Origin: Mesotaenium endlicherianum
Taxonomy: Eukaryota > Streptophyta > Zygnematophyceae > Zygnematales > Mesotaeniaceae
Reading direction: 5' to 3'
Assembly (NCBI GenBank): GCA_009602735.1
Contig: WELA01012509.1
Span: 47,479 to 84,727 of the forward strand
DNA: 37,249 bases
Shown: piece after piece, positions 20,352 through 30,220 of the stretch
Numbering within the stretch: the stretch's first letter is position 1
How the letters are laid out: every line of letters starts with the position of its first letter
Translations under genes and position numbers: made by a program
The notes under the pieces: model-generated
The model's database searches: none
What the model saw: only the letters and a program-made list of their open reading frames with translations
What the model was told of the DNA's origin: nothing

Positions 20352-23189
20352 GCTGGCCTGCTGAAACACCGAGATTATAGCCTAAGAATTATCAATCCAA
20401 CGTCCCCAACTTCTTCTTCCTAGTGTTTCGACCTAGCTGCAGCCTGCAACTGTGAGGCTTCAAAGTAAATAATTGCATAAAATAGAAACTAAAAATCACA
20501 CAGCGAATTGTGCTTTAAGAGGCGCTATGTACATGCCGGTCTTCTTCCTTAAGCGTCTTAAACAGCATAAAATGGGAGTATGCTTTCTGTTAGCTGCTAC
20601 GAAGGCATGAATGCTGAGTTCGTTTCTTCCTTGATGTGGAAGGTGATGCTTTTGCAGCATTCCATTTCGTGCGTCAATTCATGGCCAAAAGGCTGTTTAA
20701 CTCGGTTTAACCGGTCCGCTGAAGAAATTGTCGAGCAATCGAGCAGTGCCCAGCCCAGCCGAGCCCAGGCCGAGCCCAGGCCGAGCCCATGGTCGTGCGT
20801 AGGGACGCTTGACCTCAATCACGCGTGTACTGTCCATTGATCATCAACCTTGCCAATCACACTCTAAAATGTCGGTTAGGTTCTAGCCACTTGCGCTGCT
20901 TTCCGTTTCATGCCCACCTGGCCTGTGTGGGCCAATGACATCGCTCTAACACAAAGCGCCTCACAAATCCTTTCAACGAAATCAAAAGCAAAAACTTGAG
21001 CCTTTAGTAGCTTCTATGTAGCCTCTCATCACGACATGTTAAAACTACTACAACTTTAAGGCGAGCTTCTGCCCCACTTGGTTCAAGTTAAGAGCTTATT
21101 CACTTCGGCGTTGGACCAGTATATTGCAACTTGAGAAAAACACATTAGGGTTTGTAAAACCTCCTTCGCATCTCTGCTCAAAGAAATGTACAAAGTTCTT
21201 CCGAAGTAAGCATAGCAACACTTTTGTTGCAATTACGACGCCCGTTAGTTTTCTCCTATGCAGTGGCTTCACATCGCTACATACAAAGTCAGCGCAATTG
21301 AAGATGCCTTATATAGCTAGAGTTAAGAGTACAAGCTCAACATGATATTTGTAGAGCTCAACTCATCCGCAGCTTCTCAAATTTATTCCTAGAATAATCC
21401 TCAACCCTTATCTCCCTCAAGCCCAACAATTTAACAGCCACTAATGCAAGTAGAAAACACCTTTGAGAAAACTCTCGAAGCCTCTCACAATGATCATCAC
21501 GATGTGTGCTATTTGCACCACTTGCAATCATCACCTTGCAATTCTATGGAATGAGCGTCTCTCATGCTCAAGAGCTTGGAATTTTGCGCTTAACCCACAT
21601 GCTTTAGTCACTCACTTGCACATGTGGTCAGGGGACGGGTGGCCTTTCAATTGCGACAATAGAGATAATGATTACCTTAACTTATTTTACTTGTGAGTAG
21701 CTATTGTGGTTGATTGGAGTGAGCAATATTTATACATTTCATTTCTAGTTTGTCATTGAGATGTGCCAAGGTGTTGATCATGCGTGCAAGTGAACATCCA
21801 AAGCACGTGGGTTGAAGCATGTAGACCAATACGCTCTTCAAGCCTGAGAACTACAAGTGAGAAAATGCAAACGTTTAGGTCAAAAAAAATGCAAATTGCA
21901 CGCACAATCTCTTGTTGAAGCCTCCGTTGAGTTCAAGATGGAGCAAACCATTGCTTGTATGACGTTTTCTCGGAGATAGAAAAAGGGTGACAAAAAATAC
22001 ATGTGCTCTAGGACATACATAAGAAGCTTGGAGTGACTACAAAACGAGGTGGGCACTTCCACATAAAATGGTCACCTTTTTTTGTCATTCTCCAAGTTCA
22101 CAAAGCTTCCTGTCAGTATGCGGTATGCATGTTAATAATTAGTGCACGAGGTGGTAAATGTAGCTAGAGGAAGCTCAACATCAGTGCACACATCTCAAGT
22201 CATATATGTTGACAGCTACGCGGTTTTTTTAACGTGACAGTGTTCAAAGGCTAGGGTTCTTACAAAAGAGTAATGAATGCTATCGTACCTTTGCCTAGAA
22301 TTTACTAAGCTCCTTTATACCTTGCATACCAAGTTGCGAATGTATGCTCCTTTCAAAGCTGATTCACTACTAAGTCAAGGCGGAGTGATTATACCGGCAA
22401 TGTAGATCATTAAAATATCAAAATGTGAAGTGCATCATGCATTGCCCAAATTTGAATGCTCTTAACGACAAATTACTTCAGGCATGTAATCTTGATTCAA
22501 CAATGGGGCATGGCAAAGTGGGGCCAATTTTTTTCTTGCAAGATTCTCTAGGAGAGATGCAAAGAGTGAGTCCACTAGAGTGCAAACGCGAGTCAAACAA
22601 GTGCTGGGCACACGAACAGAAGAACAATCAGAAATAATACATAAATCCAGCCATGACCCCATCACAGTCTCACGGCTTACTGCCCAGCTAGTGCTATTGA
22701 GAGAAAATGGGCAGAATCCTGTGTGACGTACTGCTTGCAATTACGACATGAGCTCCCTTAATGGACTCCTGGATGCCAGCCCTTGCATTGAAAACAGAAC
22801 CCATTCCTCTCATTTCCGCCACTTAAAAAGTTGTGCCGGTAGCACAAGGTCTGCCTCTAAGAAGTGCAGCGAAAAGTACAAGGAGTAACCTGACCTAAGA
22901 TTAACCAGATTGCAGCAGCTAATACGAGCCAACTGGGACAAGACTAGCAGGCGTTCTGCTGCAACCCATTCATGGACGCTGGTACTCAAAGAGAGATGCA
23001 TCTGTTGACGCACATATTACATTATGCACATAGCCTCCAGTATGGCGACGCATACATCTTCGCGTCGTTGCTCCCCAGGCCAGTCCCATCCGAAAACCAG
23101 AAGCGAGAATGCTCACCCATCCTGAGTGATGTTCTACCAAGGAAATGATTGCCCCACCGCGTAAGCCCTACATGATGAGGTCATACCTC
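20352..23189. other. AT-rich gene-free stretch between the second and third NAC loci
   Basis: No recognisable exon is present. The part nearest 20352 presumably holds the promoter and 5' UTR of the NAC-TRAF-WD40 gene. A GAGCCCAGGCC repeat lies at 20749-20788. Frames between 21100 and 22640 are short and resemble no family I recognise. Confidence 0.55.
20749..20788. repeat. GAGCCCAGGCC tandem repeat
   Basis: Two full copies of the 11-mer GAGCCCAGGCC (20761-20782) and a partial third follow a CAGCCCAGCC lead-in. The base composition contrasts with the AT-rich surroundings. Confidence 0.8.
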
Positions 23190-23930
23190 CAGACGGCAGA
23201 CGTCGTCTGCATCAATGGTCAGCGCCAGGACAGAGTCTGCGTAGCAACCCTCCTCCACTACTTGCCTGCACTGGTCCTGATCCCACCATCTTAAGTGTCA
23301 TTGTATCCACCCTGCCGCATGTGGCGCAAGCCCGAGCGCTCTGACTGGGCCCTAGTGCCCTTGTGACCCCCAGGGCGGCCACGCACTTCTTCCCCACTCG
23401 ACGCCGGATCAACAAGCATCAGCGCCTCCCGAGTAGCAACAAATAGAGGGAGCCCTTGTCAGCGCTGGCGACAATTAGCCAGAGCTTGAACACCCGCCAT
23501 CCCTGCCTTTGTCAACATTGCCGCCCCCACACAGAGGCCTCCCTTCCACTTCCTCAAGGCATGTCCAAGCTGCCAGATCACAGGGTGCCGACAGGCGTCA
23601 GCTGGCGGGCGTTCACAGAGTCCCTGTGACCAGAGTTGGTCAGCTTGCACTGGTCATGCTTTCATCCCCTGATGATCTTGTCCCCCGCTGCCAGACCAGG
23701 GAGCGCCATCTGTCTGCACGGTCAACACCGTCAAGGCGCCTGTGTGAACCCCATTCCTATTTGACATACAAGAGGGGTCAAGTTCTTTCAGTTCAGCATA
23801 GCTGCAGACGTGCCGTCCTTCAAGCCCTTCATGGTGGTGCTGGCGGACCACAGAGTGCTGCCACCTGGCCCTCGTGGCGCCCTCACGGGTTGCCCTGGAG
23901 ATCTCTACTAAGCGAGGCAATCAAACCGGT
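23190..23930 (-). pseudogene. WD40 propeller relic of the third NAC-TRAF locus
   Basis: Fragments in shifting frames match the intact propeller at 12540-13490. One is HTGALTVLTVQTDGAPWSGSG (compare HTGAVTALAVAPDGTVWSGSE). Another has LRKWKGGLC followed by LTKAGMAGVQALA (compare TIKKIKGGLC and LERAGMTGVHALA). A third has MLIRRRVGKKCVAALG (compare MIRHWIGTECVATMG). Stops and frameshifts separate them, and no continuous propeller can be read. The relic follows the premature stop of the preceding coiled-coil exon, so it is probably untranslated. Confidence 0.82.
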
Positions 23931-24352
23931 CCCACTCGTCCGCCACTGGACTGCTCATCCCATATCACGACGCGGAGAGTACACAATTACACAATGGGAC
24001 AAGATGCGACAGGAGCCAAGGATGACCTGGTCTTGGGTAGAAGAAAGGAAGCTGTGCTGCAGTCCACCCAAGTGGGACTTGGAGATTGCCCTCACCTGGG
24101 CCATACTGTCAGCTAGCTCAGCTGGAGGGCCATGTCCTGCCAGACAGGCAAAAGAAGAGGGAAGACACACCGAGCAAGTCAGACGGTTGCCCCGTCTCAG
24201 CACCTAGAGAATTTTTTACTGGCACAACTGGCATCCGACTTTGACGATGACCAAGTGGCGCCATGCTCGCCCTCCGACTGCAGCAGCGGGTCCGAAGCAC
24301 CCCCCTCCTGCACCTGGCCAGCCAAACTTCCAAAGCGCGAGCTGCTGCCGAT

Positions 24353-25257
24353 CTAAGTAGCCGCCTGCAACTTTGAAGCTTCCGCCTTGCTGGCCGTCGG
24401 GGGCACGCTGGGCCCGGGCACTCCAGCCTTGCCAGCCTGCGCGCGGAGCTCCAGGGGCTCCTTCCTGGCGTTGGCTAGCTGCTGCTGCGGCTCCTCCTCC
24501 TCCTCCTCCTCCTCCTCCTCCTCCTCCTCCTCCACGTGCACCCACCCTTCCTCGCTGCTGCCACTGCTCCTGCCGTGGAGCTTGCTGCTGCTCGCCGCCC
24601 CAAGGCCTGCCTTCACCTCCACCTCCCCCTGCACCTCCACCTCTACCTCCCTCGCCTCCACCAACCCTGGAGCTCCCCCCGCCTCAGGCACACACCCGTC
24701 CAGCTCTGCCGGCTTCAGCCCTGCCGCCAACAGCCAGGCTTTCACCTGGCCACGCTGCTCCCTCAGGTACTCGGACTCACCCACTGCAGCTCTGGCGGCC
24801 CCTTCCATGCCCTCCTGGCAGGGGGCAGGCAGCTCCGAATCCAAGCTCAGCTTGCCCTTCCCTCGAAGCTTGGCGTCGTCGTCGGCGGCGCGCACTGCTT
24901 CAAGCCTGTGCTCGAGCCCCGGCAGCCGTGGCGCAAGGACAACCGGCAAAATTCCGTGCTGGTACTTGAGCCGCTCCAGAGCAGAAACCGGCCCCTCAAC
25001 CGCAGCCACGTGCCCGCCTACCGAGTGCTCCCGTGCGTTAGCTGGACTTGTGGTCGTGTCCTCCGTAGCCGACACTTGCAGCACCGTTTGCGGGAAGCTC
25101 TGAAAATACAAGGCAGGCACGCGCGCGTCATACAGCTGGGGACCCGTACAACCAGAAGGGAGGATGCAGACACAAGCACCCAGGCAAGCGTCCCTCACAG
25201 CAGGCTGAGAGAGCCCTCCAACTGCGAAAGGGAGAGGGAGAAAGAGAGGGAGAGGGA

Positions 25258-25316
<59 letters not shown>

Positions 25317-28300
25317 NGAGAGAGAGAGAGAGAGATTGCCTGCTGGCCAGCAGCTGGGCTCTGGGGCGTACCTTAGGGTACCCAAAAGTGCACTGGGGTG
25401 CGTGTTCCCACGCCTCAACAAGCGTCCCTCGCCAGGTGCACCCCTTGCCAGCATGGATGCATGTCACCTGCATCAAGCTGCTCACACGCACGCGCCATCC
25501 ACGCCGCGCCCGTCAGCCTCCGGCAGTAGTGCAGCAGGGACGCGCAGAACGGCAGAAGGCCTGGGGTGGGGCTCTCAGCCTTGCGGAAGAGGCGCATGGG
25601 TCGTTCCGACCGGAGCAGCTGGAGCCCCAGCGCGTAGGGCCATCAAGGGAGCACGTGGCCAGGCAGAGCGGGCGGGCTTCGAGCTGGAGCCGGAGAGCAA
25701 GGGCGCTCCCACGTTCCATGCCCCGGCGTTTCTTGCCCGCAGGCAGGCAATGTGAGTCTGGCCTTTGACTGCAGACACAAGACACTCTCCGCATACTGAA
25801 GTAGCCAATCATTCGTATGTGTCCGCATATCCTTCTCACTATGGTCCCCGGGGCACAGGCTGCCCGTGGGATGCGCATGCTGACGAGCAAGCGCGCAAGG
25901 GCCATCTGCCTCGCGCCCCCAGCAAGCCACGGCTAAAAACGCACTGGCCTTCTTGCAGCTGAATGGCTTCTGAGATGCATAGCGCTGCTGCTGCTGCTGC
26001 TGCTGCACCAGCGGAGAATGCTCGCGGTGCACCTGGCGGCGCGAGGAGGAGGTGCAGGGGGCGGAAGCAACGTGCATGCCAGCGGCGGTGGCAAAGCAGC
26101 TCTCCATCAGCAGAGCAGCGACAGCAACTTAACACTCACGTGGCTCGCAGAGTGCGGCAATCAAACCAGCAGACAGCATACTGAGCTCCCTCTCCGCCAC
26201 CCCGCCCTAGTTTCCTGGTTGATTAGTGGCGCAGATAGTCGGCGACAGCTGGCAGGGCCGTCAGGCTCAACTTTAACGCGGTCAACTTCCTTTGCTGTGA
26301 GCTGTGCGCGTGGTGGGGGCTTCCAGAACCTCTTCAACCAAGTCAGGACAACACACAAAACCGCGTGGCAACCAGAGCAAAACCACGCAGCGGGGCTTCA
26401 GCAGAGAGGCCTTCTTCCAGCAGGGAGGTGGAAGGGCCAGAGCAAAAGTCTTTGCTCACCTTCCGCTGACACTCGGTGCGGGCGCTCGAGGAACTGCGGA
26501 GGTTGCAGCGCCGCCAGCTGGCGCCTGGAAAGGCTCACTTATGCGGAGGCTGCCGCGGCTGCCACTGAAGCCGCCGCCCCCGCTGCCGCTGCTGAGCTGG
26601 GAGAGTATGCAAGCCCTGTCACGGGCGTCCCACACAGCGCCGGCGCCGTGACCACTGAAGCCCCAGCCACTGCCGGCGCCCGCCCCAGGGGCAGCCGGCA
26701 CAGCTCCTCCTGCGGGCTGCGGCTCCTCAAAGGGGCCCAAGCCCTCGCTGACGACCTTGCAGATGACCCACACGGGGAGGCCGCGCCCGCGCGCATGGTA
26801 CAGCTCTGCGTCGCTCTTCCACTTGTACTCGTACATCTTCCAGAGCGGCACGCTCGTCTTGGCTGCCGAGAACTGGCCACCGAGCCGCGGGATGTAGTGA
26901 AACATGCGCCTCTCGGGCACGCCGCCATACACCGGGGTGAGCTTCTCGTACACCACCCGCGCGTTGCTCTCCTGCCAGTAAGCGGACGGATACTGCTGCG
27001 TGATACGCATGCGGGGGGGCACGTAGTCGTCGGAATCGCTGCCAGATAACCACTCCGGCACCACGAGGAAGTAGCCGACCAGGCCCGTGCCATCCGGCGC
27101 CACGCCAAGGCCTGCAGCAGACGCGGAAGCCAACGGAAGAGCCGATGCAGCACACGGAGACGGGTGCTGAGAGATGCCCACTTCCAGAGCTGACATGGAG
27201 GCTCAGGAGGGCAGCACCTGCTAAGAGGGGAAGGCCGAACTGGTGACTGCCGGCTCCGAGAAAGAACAGAGTAGATTGGCAACTCACGGCATGCACCCCG
27301 CCGTCCTACCTCTGACCGCACGTGCGCGCATCCCGAATGGACCACAGCCAAGCTGCACGAGCGTGGGGCAAAGAGAAGGGTGCGGAGATGACACACCTGG
27401 GAGGAGCCACGGCTTGGAGAAGGCGAGGAAGTTGACCTCGGGAACAAGGCCCACGCATCTGCGGAGCCGCCGCACGAACTCGATGTAGGCCGAAGCCACC
27501 TGCGGGACGCCGCGCAGCTTCCTGGAGAGGAACTCAAATAGCTCCGCGTCTGTCGGCACAAAGCGGATGCCCGCCGGAATGGGGGCCTGCATGCACGCGC
27601 ACACGAACACGGCTGTGGCACTGGCATCACAGGAAGAAGGCGGCTGGTGGGAGGGGTGGGGCCATGCGACTGAGTCGGCCTAGTTGCCGACAGGAGCGGG
27701 AGCCAGAGACGTGGAGGGCGTGCTTGGCCAGGCTACACGTGCGGGCAAACAAAGAAATTGAAGCAGGTGGCACATGCATTGCGCCAACTGCAGTCTGGAA
27801 CTGGAGAGGTGGTGAGAGGAGACAGTAGCAGGTTGCGCCGTGTCACAGCCACCACTGCAAGAGTCAAATGGAATGCAGACTGGCAGGCGAGAACATGCCT
27901 CCAAAAAGAAACACATGCATATGATGGGAGGGAGAGTGCCAGCCAGTCTCACCTGATCAAAGGCCTGCACCTCAGTCACCAAGCGCTGTTGCAGCTCGTC
28001 CTTAAAGTCCTGGGCACGTGCCTGAGATGGCTGCTTCTCTCCCGCGCCTGCCTGCCTCTGGAACTGGTTCGTTTGACGAAGCCTGATATTCCAACAATGG
28101 GGCGGATGCAGCCACTCAATATGGGGAGACACAACCGGGGCCAACATCATATGCCCAACTTTGGTGGGGGTCCATGGGAGAAGAAAACGGGAGGATGCAG
28201 AAGCTGACACTTTAGGGACGACGCGAAGATGCCAGGTTGGCATGAAGGGGCCAACTGTAGAGGCAGACACAGAGGTGAAGGTAGAGGTAGAAGTCGAGGC

Positions 28301-28649
28301 AGTGGAGGAGCCCCATGTGGCATAGCATCACCTCACGCATAATGTTTTGCCAGGAAGACAGGTGTACAACTTCTGCTCCAAAACTGATGTCATCAGGCCA
28401 AGCACCTCAGTCATGAGCAGCAAAGAGCTCCAAGAAAGAAGGTAGCGGAGGAGTAGACACTAGACGGCTTTTGTCAAAGCCGAACGTTCATAGGAGCCAC
28501 AGAAGGAACAGGAGGGCACACCTTAGTTCCTGCTGCTCGCTCTCCAGCTGGCTGACCCTGTGCATTAGATCCTTTTTCTTTTTCTCCAGTTGACTGACTT
28601 TGTGCACGTGCTCTATTAGCAAGTCCTTAAGATCAATTTTTGAAGCCAT
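24353..28649 (-). CDS. Truncated NAC-TRAF-coiled coil protein (third NAC locus)
   Basis: Exons on the minus strand are 28649-28522, 28082-27953, 27586-27397, 27111-26460, 25477-25372 and 25099-24353, giving 650 aa with all phases consistent. Start is the ATG at 28647-28649 (MASKIDLK), immediately after an acceptor, because the upstream exon seen in the other loci has decayed. It encodes a coiled coil (1-86), NAC domain (about 88-269), Gly/Ser-Ala linker, TRAF zinc finger (about 368-402) and an acidic tail with a run of 15 Glu and a WVHV motif. The coiled-coil exon is much shorter than in the intact copy and ends at TAG (24353-24355), where the intact copy reads on after SKLQAA. The linker exons between NAC and TRAF are missing, but the remaining exons still join in frame. 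It could be an expressed truncated protein or a young pseudogene; the open frames over six exons favour recent or continuing function. Confidence 0.55.
24491..24532 (-). repeat. (GAG)n poly-glutamate coding microsatellite
   Basis: An almost perfect CTC/GAG trinucleotide tract encodes about 14-15 consecutive Glu directly after the WVHV motif. The corresponding place in the intact copy has only two Glu, so the tract expanded after duplication. Confidence 0.85.
24533..24544 (-). other. Candidate ATG8-interacting motif (WVHV) in the third locus
   Basis: The coding strand reads EEGWVHV followed by the Glu run. Core W-x-x-V with strong acidic flanks. It sits after the shared SSSKLH-type segment, exactly as WEHI does in the intact copy. 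Confidence 0.45.
25231..25335. repeat. (GA)n microsatellite in an intron, with one undetermined base
   Basis: A nearly pure GA tract (25262-25335, imperfect from 25231) lies in the intron between the TRAF and coiled-coil exons of the third locus. Position 25317 is N, so the length is probably not fixed in the assembly. Confidence 0.95.
26249..26300 (-). pseudogene. Relic of the linker exon 15867-15757 with a broken splice donor
   Basis: The minus strand encodes VDRVKVEPDGPA, matching VDHVEDEPDSLA at the end of linker exon 15867-15757. The intact copy ends CCAG|gtgtcg; here the same place reads CCAG|ctgtcg, so the donor GT is lost (base 26248). The upstream half of the exon is not recognisable. 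Confidence 0.65.
26753..27586 (-). other. NAC domain of the third locus (two exons)
   Basis: Exon 27586-27397 encodes IPAGIRFVPTDAELFEFL and ends FSKPWLLPG. The next exon encodes LVGYFLVVPEWL, YWQESNARVVYEKLTP, GGVPERRMFHY, LWKMYEYKWKSD and PVWVICKV. All subdomains are present, with the same split-Gly phase 1 intron. Confidence 0.87.
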
Positions 28650-29170
28650 CTGCAGCAAGCACAACAGGTGATGTCAGAAAAAGCGTCCATGTTGCCACGC
28701 AGGTATCCAAAAGCTGGAGACACATATGGGTCAAGAGAAGCTGAAGGCCAAGCCCCATCAGCACCGCCCAAAGAGGAACCTGTCAAGCCATATGCATTCT
28801 AATACAAAACTCATGCCTCCCTTCACCACAGTCGCAGTAGGGGCAGCCGAAAATGTATGAAATTGCAAAGAAGTCATACATTGTCCTCAACATCAGGATA
28901 TGAAGACACTAGGAGCATTCAAGCATATTCACAGCCCATATAGAACCATTCACAAGATGCAGAGCAGCCAACTCCAGGCCGCAACTGCTAATGACAGCTG
29001 TCGCAAAGAATGACATATCCACTCTTTCCAGCTGGTTAGCAGAGGGTGCTGGGAGAAAGCATGCTATTAAGTCTAGCCCGTGTGAATACAAGCTGGCTGT
29101 CTGACCACAAGTTGGGCCACAGAGAAGAAGGGGCATATGATGGAGGAAAAAATGTAATACTCCGACTCCT
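28650..29170 (-). pseudogene. Decayed first exon and first intron of the third NAC locus
   Basis: The region about 29029-29150 aligns with the first exon of the two other loci: ASLYSHGLDL...FLPAPSANQL corresponds to ASQYTNGLGS...LPPAPFSHQP and to KPSPANQL. The donor gtaagt/gtgagt after that point reads gaaaga (29023-29028), so it cannot splice normally. An in-frame TAA lies upstream near 29170. The following intron still aligns with its counterpart, for example around the CTGGAGTTGGC segment. Confidence 0.65.
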
Positions 29171-30032
29171 TAAATTTGAAAAAAAGAGATTTTCTCAACT
29201 GGTCAACTGGGAAAAATAAATAACCAACTGTTCGTGGACTCTTTTTTATTTTCGCCTGGAAGAAATATAATGGCTTCCTTGCCATGGCATAACACCATGT
29301 CAACCCAAAACATATACGGGATTAACGTACCCTACTTACTGTAAGATTTCCGACATCCGCTTCAAGATGCTCCAACTCGGCTTCAATCTGCAACTAGCAG
29401 GGCCCAAACGTGCTCAGCTGAAAAACGGGGGAAAAGAGGGGATAAAGGGGAAGAAGTCAGACGTGCTACATATGGTGCATGGCATTCCCTGTTTAGACAG
29501 AGGTCATTTAATTTTACTTCATTCAACCTTGCACAGCGTCAGAGGCTGATTGCTGAGTTTGCTTCAGCGTTCGCTGAAAGTGCAGTGAGAATGGTGCGAG
29601 TGTCCTGCATATTAGTGCATGTCAAGGACTCAGCTCATGTCGATCGGTAACCTGCTGAGCACACGTCTGGACTTCCGCTGCTGGAAGAGGTAAGACTCCG
29701 GTAATACCGATATTTTTACTTAGGTTGACCAGACAAAGTCAAACGGCACAACGTCCAGTCCTGGCCGCACGAACACTTTTCCCCTTCGACACTAGTGATG
29801 AATTCACTAATCACGGCGAATTAGCATTGAAATACCCATCAGCAGCTCATTTGTGCTCACTAGTACCCATTCGAGACGCGCGGATGCCGCCCAAGTACCA
29901 CCTCTGCTGGAGTCCCTCCTCCTGAGGGCGCAGGCCAGCTGACGGTGGGGGGCCGGGGCATCATGTTCGAATGCGAATGCGGTGACTGCGGTGACTTTGG
30001 GCTCCCTCAAACTGCCAATCGTCTTTCGTCTG
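29171..30032. other. Intergenic region between the third NAC locus and the helicase gene
   Basis: The flanking genes are divergent, so this interval should carry regulatory sequence for both. I see no exon or repeat of note apart from the TATA element at its right end. Confidence 0.5.
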
Positions 30033-30040
30033 TATATAAG
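30033..30040 (+). promoter_or_regulatory. TATA box of the helicase gene
   Basis: TATATAAG matches the plant TATA consensus and lies 181 bases before the proposed ATG at 30221. Orientation and spacing suit a transcription start near 30065 and a 5' UTR of about 150 bases. Confidence 0.5.
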
Positions 30041-30220
30041 CTAGCTATACTGCTGTTTCGAGCAGAACGTTGCCGACATCTAACAAATACGTATGCCGCA
30101 TAGAGTAATGCTTATGTGTATGAAACAAGAGGTTGGACCACACATACTGTAGGTTTAGAATATGGGGGAACTAAGAACGCGAGGTACTTAAGCTTTGAGG
30201 TCCGACGGCTGCATGCGGTA

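Noticed and set aside
25231..25335. Leu/Ser or Arg/Glu repeat proteins across the GA tract
   Set aside because: They are translations of a dinucleotide microsatellite inside an intron.
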